Origin: Atopobium sp034113385
Lineage (GTDB): Bacteria > Actinomycetota > Coriobacteriia > Coriobacteriales > Atopobiaceae
DNA: 64,000 nucleotides
Assembly: GCF_034113385.1 (NCBI RefSeq)
Contig: NZ_JAXEXL010000002.1
Coordinates: 62,001 to 126,000, forward strand
Direction of reading: 5' to 3'
Position 1 is the stretch's first letter; each line of letters starts with the position of its first letter. The notes beneath the pieces were generated by a model. That model saw nothing but the letters and a program-made list of their open reading frames with translations. It ran no database searches and was not told where the DNA came from. A program made the position numbers and the translations under genes. Of this stretch, positions 17,452-25,913 are shown piece after piece.

Positions 17452-19911
17452 ATGCGCATTTCATATGAGTGGCTCAAATCTATGGTTGAGCTTCCAGAGA
17501 ACCCCGATGACCTTTGCCGTGAATTTGTTCGCACTGGCACTGAAGTAGAGTCTGTCGAGAAAACCGGCGCACACTTAGATCATGTAGTAACTGGGCAGGT
17601 TGTGTCTAAGGTTGCTCACCCTAATTCTGACCATATGTGGCTTACGCAAATCAACGTGGGCACACTTCATGTGAATGAAGATGGTCAACCTGCTCCTTTG
17701 CAGATTGTTTGCGGTGCCCAAAACTTTAATGAGGGTGACCACATTATTGTTGCCATGATTGGAGCCGAGCTTCCTGGTGGCATAACCATTAAAAAATCTA
17801 AACTTCGTGGCGTAGATTCCTATGGCATGAATTGCTCCTTGCGTGAGCTTGGTTTGGCAGCACAATCTGATGGCATTGCCATCTTGCCTGCTGACGCGCC
17901 AATAGGCGTGCCCATTGCTCAATATATGGGACTGTCTGACGTTATTATCGATGCAGAAATGACGCCCAATCGCCCCGATTGTTTATCTATGCACGGAGTT
18001 GCTGTTGAAGTAGGCGCTCTTTACAACAAGGATGTTTACTTTGATGACCCTGTTATAACTGCAGAGACGGGCGTACCATCCTCTGAGCTTGTCTCGGTAG
18101 ACATAGCAGATTCCGAGTTGTGTTCTCGCTACGTGGCACGTGTTGTGCGTAACGTTACCATTGGACCCAGCCCCGAGTGGCTTGCTCGTCGTGTTGTGGC
18201 GGCGGGGGGTCGTACCATCAATAATGTGGTGGATATAACCAACTATGTTATGTATCTTACGGGACAACCTCTTCATGCTTTTGACCTTGGCAAGCTTACC
18301 CAACAAGCAGATGGCAAACGCCATATTGTTGTGCGCGCTGCTCATGAGGGAGAGAAGCTCATTACCTTAGATGAGCAAGAGCGCATCCTTACACCCGATA
18401 TGGCTGTTATTACAGACAATGGTCAGACTCCTATTGCGCTTGCAGGTGTTATGGGTGGCTTGGACTCTGAGGTGGGCGAGAATACCGTTGATGTGCTGTT
18501 GGAAAGTGCTGTTTTTAACGCTGGACACATTTCTCGTACAAGTCGCAATCTTGATCTTATGAGCGAGGCATCTATTCGCTATGAGCGTAAGGTTGACCCT
18601 ACTGCTTGCGTTGCTGCTGCCAATATTGCTGCCGCTTTGTTTGAGCAATGCTGTGGTGCCGAGGTTTGTCCTGGGCATGTAGATTGTTTGATAAAAACGT
18701 TTGAGCCTGTAACTATTTGCCTGCGTCCTGATCGTGTTCGTGCCTTGTGTGGCGCTTCTATTACCAATGAAGAAATGGAAACCTTCCTTACTCGTTTGGG
18801 TTGCTCGGTAGATTCCAGTTCTGAGCACTGGAACGTAATTGCACCTTCTAACCGTCCTGACCTTACGCGTGAGGCAGATTTGGTGGAAGAGGTGCTCCGC
18901 TTGTGGGGTATGGACCGTGTGACGCCCACGCTTCCTGCAGCGCGCAATCATCACGGTGGCCTTACTAAGGACCAGGTGCGTATACGTCAGATAGGTGCTA
19001 CGCTGCGCGCGTGCGGTCTTAATGAGACGAGCAATTACTGTTTTGCAGACCATCGTGATCTTGATCTTCTTACCATGCCAGAAGCAGGCAGAGGTTTGCC
19101 CGTTGTGCTTCTTAATCCTTTGGTGGCAGACCAGTCAGAGATGCGTCGTTCTATGCTTCCTGGCCTGTTGCGTTCGGTTGCGTATAATTTGGACCACGGT
19201 GTTGCAAACATTGCTTTGTATGAGATGGGTCGTTGCTTCTTTGGCAGTGCGGATACAAGCCAACCAACGGAGTCTTCCTTTGTAGCGGCTGTGCTTTGTG
19301 GCGAGAATAGGCTGCCTAGCTGGAATGCTAAACCCAAAGCTTACGATTTCTTTGATGCAAAAGGCATTGTGGAGCAACTGTTGCATGCCTTGCGTATACA
19401 GAAAGTTCGTTTTGTTCCTGCGGATCCTGAGGTGTACCCTTGGTTGCAACCTGGACGCAGCGCTCAGATTTTTGCTGGTAAAGATTTGTTGGGTTGGATT
19501 GGCAATGTGCATCCCAGCTCTCTTGCCAACTTTGCTATTGATGCAGATGTAGTTGCCTTTGAACTTGCTCAAGACGCATTGTTGTCTTTGGCCGTACGTG
19601 AACTTCCCTATCAGGAAGTGCCTACACTACCTGGTGTAAGCGTGGATATTGCGCTCTTGGTACCTGAGGAGGTTACGGCACAGACCCTTATGCAACGTGT
19701 AACGTCTGCAGGTGGCAAGCTTCTCGCAGAAGCGCGTTTGTTTGATGTATACCGCGATCCTGTGCTTATTGCTGCGGGCAAGAAGTCCATGACCGTTTCT
19801 TTGGTGTATCGTGCTTCGGATCATACGCTGAGTTCCAAAGAGGTAGAAGCCGCTCATTCCAAGCTTATTGAGAAACTGAGGCGAAGCTTGGGCGCTGAAT
19901 TGCGCGGTTAA
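17452..19911 (+). CDS. pheT: Phenylalanyl-tRNA synthetase beta subunit
   Basis: An 819-residue beta chain of normal bacterial length. In order: an N-terminal domain, an EMAP-like tRNA-binding domain (about residues 40-155, DHVVTGQVVSKVAHPNSDHM), B3/B4 editing domain (about 210-390), B5 domain (about 410-480), catalytic-like core (GLNETSNYCFADH), and the C-terminal anticodon-binding ferredoxin fold. The last contains YQEVPTLPGVSVDIALLVP. The B3/B4 domain clears misactivated tyrosine. It is co-transcribed with pheS, and its stop is one base before the next gene's GTG. Confidence 0.97.
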   Translation: MRISYEWLKSMVELPENPDDLCREFVRTGTEVESVEKTGAHLDHVVTGQVVSKVAHPNSDHMWLTQINVGTLHVNEDGQPAPLQIVCGAQNFNEGDHIIVAMIGAELPGGITIKKSKLRGVDSYGMNCSLRELGLAAQSDGIAILPADAPIGVPIAQYMGLSDVIIDAEMTPNRPDCLSMHGVAVEVGALYNKDVYFDDPVITAETGVPSSELVSVDIADSELCSRYVARVVRNVTIGPSPEWLARRVVAAGGRTINNVVDITNYVMYLTGQPLHAFDLGKLTQQADGKRHIVVRAAHEGEKLITLDEQERILTPDMAVITDNGQTPIALAGVMGGLDSEVGENTVDVLLESAVFNAGHISRTSRNLDLMSEASIRYERKVDPTACVAAANIAAALFEQCCGAEVCPGHVDCLIKTFEPVTICLRPDRVRALCGASITNEEMETFLTRLGCSVDSSSEHWNVIAPSNRPDLTREADLVEEVLRLWGMDRVTPTLPAARNHHGGLTKDQVRIRQIGATLRACGLNETSNYCFADHRDLDLLTMPEAGRGLPVVLLNPLVADQSEMRRSMLPGLLRSVAYNLDHGVANIALYEMGRCFFGSADTSQPTESSFVAAVLCGENRLPSWNAKPKAYDFFDAKGIVEQLLHALRIQKVRFVPADPEVYPWLQPGRSAQIFAGKDLLGWIGNVHPSSLANFAIDADVVAFELAQDALLSLAVRELPYQEVPTLPGVSVDIALLVPEEVTAQTLMQRVTSAGGKLLAEARLFDVYRDPVLIAAGKKSMTVSLVYRASDHTLSSKEVEAAHSKLIEKLRRSLGAELRG

Positions 19912-19912
19912 C

Positions 19913-20599
19913 GTGCCAAGCTGGAACGTACATATTGCTCACGTTGAGCGGCTCTTTCAGACAAGGGAGCCGCACGCTTTGGGTATTTCTGACGCCAACT
20001 GTTTTTTATTTGGTAACTTGGTGCCAGATATTTACGTGGGGTATATGGTGCAGCCACTTACCAAGACACGTACGTATTGTGATACCCATGTAGCGGCAGA
20101 TGAGTTTATGCCCACACCACGCTATGATGAGTTTTGGGACTTATATGTGGCACCACTATTATCGCATGGTCCATCGCCTGAGCGTGATTTAGCTCTTGGA
20201 GCCTGGGCGCATTTGGTGTGTGACCATACGTATAACTTAGCCGCACGTAAGGTGGCCTATAGTGCTGGTTACAAGCCAGGGGATGGTGTGCGCATCCTAA
20301 AGCAGTCTGACTTTGATGCGTACGGTAAAAGCTTATCCATATCCATGGTGGTACAAGATACGCCTACGCTTATCCACGCTGCGCGCAACTTTGTGCAGTA
20401 TCCTATCGAGAAGCCCGATGTAGAAGCATCTATTGCTGTGGTACAGTGCATTGTAGATGCCAATGCACCAAATCTGCCACGTCCAGCCTATCAACTACTG
20501 AGCACGGAGTTTTTTGAAGCAACGGCGACGGCAGCTCACAATATCATAATTTCGACCTTATTAGATGTTGCAACACAGTATACTATGAGCAGTTCATAG
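19913..20599 (+). CDS. Zinc-dependent phospholipase C-like protein
   Basis: A 228-residue protein whose pattern of Trp, His and Asp resembles the zinc-dependent phospholipase C/S1-P1 nuclease fold: PSWNVHIAHVERLF at the N-terminus, GNLVPDIYVGY, CDTHVAADEF, and GAWAHLVCDHTYN, an HxxxDH element like the metal site. There is no signal peptide, so it would be cytosolic unless its N-terminal Trp and His are exposed another way. The GTG at 19913 immediately follows the pheT stop, so translation is probably coupled. The assignment is by motif pattern only; the substrate is unknown. Confidence 0.6.
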   Translation: MPSWNVHIAHVERLFQTREPHALGISDANCFLFGNLVPDIYVGYMVQPLTKTRTYCDTHVAADEFMPTPRYDEFWDLYVAPLLSHGPSPERDLALGAWAHLVCDHTYNLAARKVAYSAGYKPGDGVRILKQSDFDAYGKSLSISMVVQDTPTLIHAARNFVQYPIEKPDVEASIAVVQCIVDANAPNLPRPAYQLLSTEFFEATATAAHNIIISTLLDVATQYTMSSS

Positions 20600-20624
20600 C
20601 TTTGTTTGTTACTTAAGGGGAGAC

Positions 20625-21365
20625 ATGGCGCAGTTTGAAAAATCGTCTGATTCACTTTTGTACGTGCAGGTATCTGACTTTGTGCGTGAAAAAATTTACT
20701 CCAAAGAATGGGGTGTTGATGACCGTATTCCGTCCGAGCACGAACTCATGGATATGCTTGATTTATCGCGCGGTACGGTTCAAAAGGGTATTCGCACCTT
20801 GGTAGACGAAGGTCTTCTTGTTCAACAACGCGGCCGTGGCACGTATGTGACTCAGCCTGTTATGGCACGTCCTTCTTCTAATTCACTGCTCTCATTTGCT
20901 GAATCCATGAACGAGCAGGGTATCCCTTATCAAACTACCGTTGTCGAGAAAAGCGTGTTGCCTGCAGGTAAAGCTTGTGCAGATGCGCTTGGCATTGATC
21001 GTGGTGATTCATATTTGTATCTTGCGCGTGTGCGTGAGGTTTTTGGCGAGCCTGTTATGTTTATTGAGAGTCACCTTAATTTGAAATTGCTTCCTGATTT
21101 AGTGGATGTTGACTTTAATGAAGAAGGTCTATTTGAAGCGGTAGAGCGTCTGAGTGGTCACAGTATTGGTAAGTCAGAGATGATTTACAGCGCTCGTACG
21201 GCTGGCAAAAAACGATCTGAATGGTTACGTTGTGATGAGCATGCACCCGTGCTTAATCTTGATCAGTTAGTCCGTTTGGAAAATGGTTCCCCCTTTGAGT
21301 GGGGCAGCATTTGGTTGCCAGCAAATCGTTGCGTAATCAGTTCTCAGACGGTTCGAGATGACTAA
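20625..21365 (+). CDS. GntR-family regulator (HutC/UTRA type)
   Basis: A 246-residue regulator with an N-terminal winged helix (KIYSKEWGVDDRIPSEHELM, LSRGTVQKGIRTLVDEGLL, RGRGTYVTQP) and a C-terminal UTRA ligand-binding domain from about residue 85. UTRA regulators of this class respond to sugar phosphates and usually repress the neighbouring catabolic genes. SD AAGGGGAG precedes the ATG. It lies immediately upstream of the kinase-PTS-aldolase cluster and is separated from it by a terminator and a promoter with a possible operator, so it is the best candidate for the cluster regulator. Confidence 0.9.
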   Translation: MAQFEKSSDSLLYVQVSDFVREKIYSKEWGVDDRIPSEHELMDMLDLSRGTVQKGIRTLVDEGLLVQQRGRGTYVTQPVMARPSSNSLLSFAESMNEQGIPYQTTVVEKSVLPAGKACADALGIDRGDSYLYLARVREVFGEPVMFIESHLNLKLLPDLVDVDFNEEGLFEAVERLSGHSIGKSEMIYSARTAGKKRSEWLRCDEHAPVLNLDQLVRLENGSPFEWGSIWLPANRCVISSQTVRDD

Positions 21366-21458
21366 ATATAACCTATTTGCATAGGATTATTTGTTATTTT
21401 CTACACTAATTTTAGCTAATTGAGATAATAAAAATATAAAAATATTGCTACCAAATAG

Positions 21459-21497
21459 CAGACATGCGCGGTGTTCAAGGGCGTATGTCTGTTTTTT
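21459..21497 (+). terminator. Intrinsic terminator after the GntR gene
   Basis: An 11-base stem (CAGACATGCGC with GCGTATGTCTG, one G-T pair) with an 11-base loop, followed by six T. It separates the regulator gene from the dhaK promoter. Confidence 0.9.
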
Positions 21498-21509
21498 ATA
21501 TGCACACAG

Positions 21510-21538
21510 TATAATTACAAAACAAGGTCACTTGTGTT
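21510..21538 (+). promoter_or_regulatory. Probable dhaK-operon promoter -10 and overlapping operator-like repeat
   Basis: A consensus TATAAT occurs at 21510-21515, 47 bases before dhaK; a -35 box is not obvious. Just after it, AAAACAAG-GTCA-CTTGTGTT (21519-21538) is an inverted repeat with one mismatch and a perfect ACAAG-N4-CTTGT core, well placed to block transcription. Binding by the upstream GntR protein is inferred from position. Confidence 0.55.
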
Positions 21539-21561
21539 CGATTTTATGAAGGGATACAGGT

Positions 21562-22554
21562 ATGAAAAAGATCATCAATGAGCCAGAAGATTATGTAGAC
21601 GAGATGCTTCAAGGTATTTATGCAGCTCATCCCGATATGGTTACGTATGCTGCAGATGACCTTCGGTGTTACTGTAATGCTGTAAAGAAAAATGGTAAGG
21701 TTGCAATTATCACTGGTGGTGGAACCGGACACCTTCCACTTTTTCTTGGTTATGTTGGTGAAGGTCTTATTGATGGTTGCGGTGTTGGTGGAGTATTTCA
21801 GTCTCCTTCTGCTGAGCAAATTTATAACATTTCAAAAGAAGTTGAGGCTGGTGCCGGTGTTCTTTATTTATACGGTAATTACACTGGCGATATCATGAAT
21901 TTTGATATGGCAGCAGAGATGCTAGAAATGGACGATATTAAATCCATTTCTTTAGTTGGTGCTGATGATGTTTTATCCAACAGCAATCCAGCGGCTCGTC
22001 GTGGTGTAGCTGGTATCTATTTCATGTATAAGGCTGCTGGTGCAAAAGCTGATCAAATGGGTACGTTGGAAGAAGTCGCGGCAGCAGCTAAAAAAGCTGG
22101 GGATAACGTTCGTACTGTTGGCTTTGCATTAACTCCCTGCATTGTTCCCGAGGTTGGACATTCAAATTTTATGCTCAATGAAAATGAGATGGCTTTTGGT
22201 ATGGGCATTCATGGCGAGCCTGGTATTTGGAATGGTCCTATTAAAACTGCTGATGGGCTAGCCATGGAGTCTGTAGACGAGATTCTAAAGGATATGCCTC
22301 TACACGATGGCGATGAGGTTGCGGTTCTTATTAATGGTCTTGGGGCAACAAGTATTGAAGAGCTTTATATCCTTAATAACTCTGTTCGTAAACAGCTTGA
22401 GACCAAAGGAATCAGGGTTTATCGCTCTTGGACTGGTGAGTTTGCAACTTCCATGGAAATGATGGGAGCTTCCATTTCCATCTGCAAAGTAGATGAGGAG
22501 CTTAAGAGCTACTTTGATTATCCCGTAAATACTCCTTTCATTTGCCAGAAGTAG
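21562..22554 (+). CDS. DhaK-type kinase subunit (dihydroxyacetone or related ketose)
   Basis: A 330-residue stand-alone DhaK, the substrate-binding half of dihydroxyacetone kinases. Active-site elements are all present: GGGTGHLPLF (active-site His), NYTGDIMNFDMA (catalytic Asp), and GMGIHGEPG, whose His forms the hemiaminal with the substrate carbonyl. After the first His, E. coli DhaK has Glu-Pro (GHEP), while here it is Leu-Pro, which may change substrate fit. It lies 21 bases before dhaL. No DhaM gene is in the window, so the phosphoryl donor is unclear. Substrate could be dihydroxyacetone or another short ketose such as erythrulose. Confidence 0.88.
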   Translation: MKKIINEPEDYVDEMLQGIYAAHPDMVTYAADDLRCYCNAVKKNGKVAIITGGGTGHLPLFLGYVGEGLIDGCGVGGVFQSPSAEQIYNISKEVEAGAGVLYLYGNYTGDIMNFDMAAEMLEMDDIKSISLVGADDVLSNSNPAARRGVAGIYFMYKAAGAKADQMGTLEEVAAAAKKAGDNVRTVGFALTPCIVPEVGHSNFMLNENEMAFGMGIHGEPGIWNGPIKTADGLAMESVDEILKDMPLHDGDEVAVLINGLGATSIEELYILNNSVRKQLETKGIRVYRSWTGEFATSMEMMGASISICKVDEELKSYFDYPVNTPFICQK

Positions 22555-22575
22555 TTTTAGCAGAGAGGTACCGTA

Positions 22576-23220
22576 ATGGATACATTGTCTCTTGAGGATG
22601 TACCTAATCTTTTTGAGTCTGTGGGCAGTCTTTTTGCTGAGAAAAAAGATGAACTTTGTGAAATGGACGCAGCCATGGGCGATGGTGATCTTGGCTTGAC
22701 TATGAGCAAAGGTTACGGTGCTCTTCCAGGCTTTTTGCGTGAACTTAAGCCTGAGGGTGATATAGGAAAGATGCTTTTTAAGGGTGCCATGAAAATGCAA
22801 AATCTCGTTCCTTCTACTATGGGGACACTTATGGCGTCCGGCATTATGGAAGCTGGCAAGAATTTAAAAGGTCAAATAAATCTTGTGCCAGCAGATCTTG
22901 TGACATTTGCAACTGCGTTTGCTGACGGTATTAAGAAGCGTGGCAAATGTGAACTGGGTGATAGAACTATTCTTGATTCTGTTGATGCTGCAGCGAAGAA
23001 AGCAACTGTACTTTTAGAAAGTAATGTAAATGCGACTTTTATTGAGGTAGTTGATGCATTGGTTGCTGGTGCAGCTGAAGGCTGTGAAGCTACTAAAGAT
23101 ATGCTTCCAAAATATGGCAAAGCAGCAGTGCATGCCGCTAAGGCCCAGGGCGTTATTGACCAAGGTGCGCTTGCAGGGTTGTATTTATACATCGGTATGA
23201 AGAACTTCTTTTCTAAATAA
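22576..23220 (+). CDS. DhaL-type kinase subunit
   Basis: A 214-residue DhaL, the nucleotide-binding helical barrel that transfers phosphate to the ketose held by DhaK. MDAAMGDGDLGLTMSKGYGA holds the Asp cluster (GDGD) that binds Mg and the nucleotide. The C-terminal motif is LPKYGKAAVHAAKAQGVIDQ, more divergent than the PKxGRAR motif of ATP-type kinases seen in the neighbouring fused protein. In PTS-type systems DhaL keeps ADP bound and is rephosphorylated by DhaM; here DhaM is absent. GAGAGGT precedes the ATG. It is followed 17 bases later by the fused kinase. Confidence 0.87.
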   Translation: MDTLSLEDVPNLFESVGSLFAEKKDELCEMDAAMGDGDLGLTMSKGYGALPGFLRELKPEGDIGKMLFKGAMKMQNLVPSTMGTLMASGIMEAGKNLKGQINLVPADLVTFATAFADGIKKRGKCELGDRTILDSVDAAAKKATVLLESNVNATFIEVVDALVAGAAEGCEATKDMLPKYGKAAVHAAKAQGVIDQGALAGLYLYIGMKNFFSK

Positions 23221-23237
23221 GACTAAGGAGTGTATAC

Positions 23238-24938
23238 ATGCTTTTTAATGACCCAAAAACTTTTCGTGAGGATATGCTTCGTGGTTATGTTGCAGCTTAT
23301 CCTGACTACGTAGTTGAGGTACCTGGTGGTGTTGCCCGTGCAACAAAGATGCCTGAGGGCAAGATTGCTGTTATTAATGGCGGTGGTTCTGGTCACTATC
23401 CGGCCTTTTGTGGAATTATTGGCGATGGCTTTATGGATGCAACGGTCGTCGGAAATGTTTTTACTTCTCCATCTACTGATGATGTTTTGGGTGTAGCGCG
23501 CGCTGTTGAACAAGGTAGTGGTTTATTTATCGTTGGCGGTAATTATGCTGGCGACAAAATGAATTTTAATATGGCGCGTGACATTCTTATCGAAGAAGGC
23601 ATTGATGCTCGTTCATTTTATATTACCGATGACGTAGCGTCTGCCTCTCCTGAAGAAACTGAAAAGCGTCGTGGTAATGTAGGTACTTTTATGGTCTTTA
23701 AAGCTGCTGGTGCTGCTGCAGCTGCGGGAGTTTCTTTTGATGATTTAGTTCGTATTACCACTAAGGCAAATGATCGTACGCGCACTATGTCTATGGGTTT
23801 TCGTGGTTGTACGCTTCCTGGTGCGAATGAGCCATTATTCCATGTTCCATCTGGCAAAATGGAAGTTGGCCAAGGTATTCATGGTGAGCCTGGTGTAGGT
23901 GAGGACAATCTTAAACCTGCGGCGGAAGTCGCTCAGGTTTTAGTTAACCGTGTTCTTGCTGAAGCTCCTGCAGATGATTCTAAGCGCATTGCTGTTATTC
24001 TTGATGGCCTTGGTTCTACTAAGTATGAGGAACTTTTTGTTGTGTGGGGTACCGTACGCCAACTTCTTGAAGACAAGGGATATACCCTAGTAGAGCCTCT
24101 GGTTGGCGAGTATGTAACCTCTCTTGACATGGAAGGTATTGCGCTTGCTGTTGAGTATTTAGATGATGAATTGGAGACTTATTGGAGTGCTCCGGCAGAT
24201 ACCGCTTCATTTCGTAAAGGTGCAAGTTCCATGGCATCGGGCGAGCGCAAGGTCTATGCAGAACAGTTTGAGGTAGTAGAAACATTTGTTGCAGGTTCTG
24301 AGGCATCCAATGCTGCTGCTGACTATTTAGTAGATGCTTTTGGTCGTATGGCTGCAGCTATTGAAAATGCAGAACCTGAGTTGGCTAAGATTGATGGTAT
24401 TGCTGGTGATGGAGATCATGGTCGTGGAATGGTAAAAGGATCTTCCTTTGCACTCGAAGCTGCTCGGGAGGCGCGCTCTAGGGGAGCTTCAGCAGGTTCC
24501 GTTTTGAAAGAAGCTGGAAAGGCATGGGCTGCAAAGGCTGGTGGGACATCTGGTGTGTTGTGGGGAAGTGCCCTTCAAGCAGCAGGTGCTGTTATTGGTG
24601 ATACTGCTGATGAATACACGACCCACACGGTTGCCAATGCTGTAAAAGTAGCCTATGAAAAAATGCTTTCTTTGGGTGGAGCAAAACGTGGCGATAAAAC
24701 CATGTTAGATGTGCTAATTCCATTCGGTGAATCTCTTGCAGTATCTGCAGATAAGAATCTAAGCATTAAAGATGCATGGATTGCTGCATCTGTTGTGGCT
24801 GATGAATCTGCCCAAGCAACTGCAAACTTAGTTCCTAAGGTTGGGCGTGCTCGTCCTGCTGCTGAGCGGAGTTTAGGTACTCCAGATGCCGGAGCTGTTT
24901 CTATGGCATTGTGTATCAAGTCCGTATTACCAGAATGA
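23238..24938 (+). CDS. Fused DhaK-DhaL kinase (ATP-type ketose kinase)
   Basis: A 566-residue fusion: a DhaK domain at about 1-335 and a DhaL domain at about 360-566, the layout of ATP-dependent dihydroxyacetone kinases. The DhaK active site is complete: GGGSGHYPAFCG, NYAGDKMNFNMA, GQGIHGEPG. The DhaL part has GIAGDGDHGRGMVKG and PKVGRARPAAERSLGTPDAG. The Tyr after the active-site GH, rather than the Glu of E. coli DhaK, is a feature I associate with kinases for other ketoses such as erythrulose; that link is from memory. It encodes a second complete kinase in the same operon as the split DhaK/DhaL pair. Confidence 0.9.
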   Translation: MLFNDPKTFREDMLRGYVAAYPDYVVEVPGGVARATKMPEGKIAVINGGGSGHYPAFCGIIGDGFMDATVVGNVFTSPSTDDVLGVARAVEQGSGLFIVGGNYAGDKMNFNMARDILIEEGIDARSFYITDDVASASPEETEKRRGNVGTFMVFKAAGAAAAAGVSFDDLVRITTKANDRTRTMSMGFRGCTLPGANEPLFHVPSGKMEVGQGIHGEPGVGEDNLKPAAEVAQVLVNRVLAEAPADDSKRIAVILDGLGSTKYEELFVVWGTVRQLLEDKGYTLVEPLVGEYVTSLDMEGIALAVEYLDDELETYWSAPADTASFRKGASSMASGERKVYAEQFEVVETFVAGSEASNAAADYLVDAFGRMAAAIENAEPELAKIDGIAGDGDHGRGMVKGSSFALEAAREARSRGASAGSVLKEAGKAWAAKAGGTSGVLWGSALQAAGAVIGDTADEYTTHTVANAVKVAYEKMLSLGGAKRGDKTMLDVLIPFGESLAVSADKNLSIKDAWIAASVVADESAQATANLVPKVGRARPAAERSLGTPDAGAVSMALCIKSVLPE

Positions 24939-25017
24939 TATAAGTTCATTAAGCTATTAGGTGTAATCGGCCATATTGGGCCATGAGTTTTGACGTAATG
25001 TCGAGAAAGGAATTACT

Positions 25018-25311
25018 ATGACGGCTCGTATTATTGTTGCTTGCGGTTCTGGCGTTGCAACTTCTCAGACTGTTGCATCAAAGGTCCAACGCCTTCTGAA
25101 GGCTGAAGGAGCAGATGCAGAGTGTGAAGCAGTTGATATCAAATCTCTTAAGCATTACATCAAGAATGCTGATATTTATATTTCCATTGTTAAAGAAGAT
25201 ACTGACTGGGGCATTCCTGTATTTAATGGCGTGTGTTTTTTGACTGGCATGGGACAAGATGCTGAGCTTAAGAAGCTTCTTGCTGCTATTGATGAAGTAA
25301 ATAAGCGCTAG
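25018..25311 (+). CDS. PTS galactitol-type EIIB component
   Basis: A 97-residue PTS IIB protein of the galactitol family. The phosphorylated Cys lies in IIVACGSGVATSQTV at the N-terminus, the characteristic phosphatase-like loop. IIB receives phosphate from IIA and passes it to the sugar carried by IIC. The matching IIC is at 26926-28323, but no IIA is in the window, so IIA must come from elsewhere. SD AAAGGAAT precedes the ATG. Confidence 0.92.
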   Translation: MTARIIVACGSGVATSQTVASKVQRLLKAEGADAECEAVDIKSLKHYIKNADIYISIVKEDTDWGIPVFNGVCFLTGMGQDAELKKLLAAIDEVNKR

Positions 25312-25338
25312 TTTTTACATAGAATTTGGAAGACCAAA

Positions 25339-25878
25339 GTGTCTAAAAGTAGAAAAAAACAAATTTTCCCTGGCAAAGCTTCTAAAAAGCGGTGGGAAGA
25401 AGCTCATGTAGAACCTGATAATAAGTTCAATATTTCAAAAGCTGGTTGGTTGATCTTTATTATCGTGGAGGCTTTACTGCTAATTGCAAGCTTCTTTACC
25501 TCAAATATTCTTCTAGGAGTAGGAGCATTGGCCATTGGTATTTTTGTTGAACGCTATGGCAAAGATTTTATTTTGCATGACTACAACATGCAGGTTGCTG
25601 AATACAGACAGCGCTTTGGTTTTGGTAAAGACGGCATGACTACTGAACAGCGCAATGAAATCATGGCTGCTATGCGTGACGAACGTTTACGTCAGCGTCG
25701 TGAAAAGCGTGCAAAACGGCTTTCCATTAAAGAGGGTATTGATTATGAAGTTGCTCTTACCCGTGAGTATGAAAAAGTCGCAGCTAAAAGTGGTTTAACG
25801 GTCGAAGAATATCGTGAAAAAGAAAAAGCTGATTTTATTCGTCGGCAAGAGGTATTGCAGACAAATCAATCAGAGTAA
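25339..25878 (+). CDS. Unknown membrane protein inside the PTS-aldolase cluster
   Basis: I do not recognise this 179-residue protein. It has a strongly basic N-terminus (KSRKKQIFPGKASKKRW), two close transmembrane segments at about residues 36-53 and 55-70, and a long charged cytoplasmic tail that is probably helical or coiled-coil (RDERLRQRREKRAKRL, TREYEKVAAKSGLTVEEYRE). It starts at a GTG with GGAAGACC upstream and lies between PTS IIB and the aldolase on the same strand, so it is almost certainly expressed with them. A role in anchoring or regulating the PTS or aldolase is possible but unsupported. Confidence 0.75.
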   Translation: MSKSRKKQIFPGKASKKRWEEAHVEPDNKFNISKAGWLIFIIVEALLLIASFFTSNILLGVGALAIGIFVERYGKDFILHDYNMQVAEYRQRFGFGKDGMTTEQRNEIMAAMRDERLRQRREKRAKRLSIKEGIDYEVALTREYEKVAAKSGLTVEEYREKEKADFIRRQEVLQTNQSE

Positions 25879-25913
25879 AAGTTTCAATCCGTTGCTACAA
25901 CTAAGGAGAGAAA

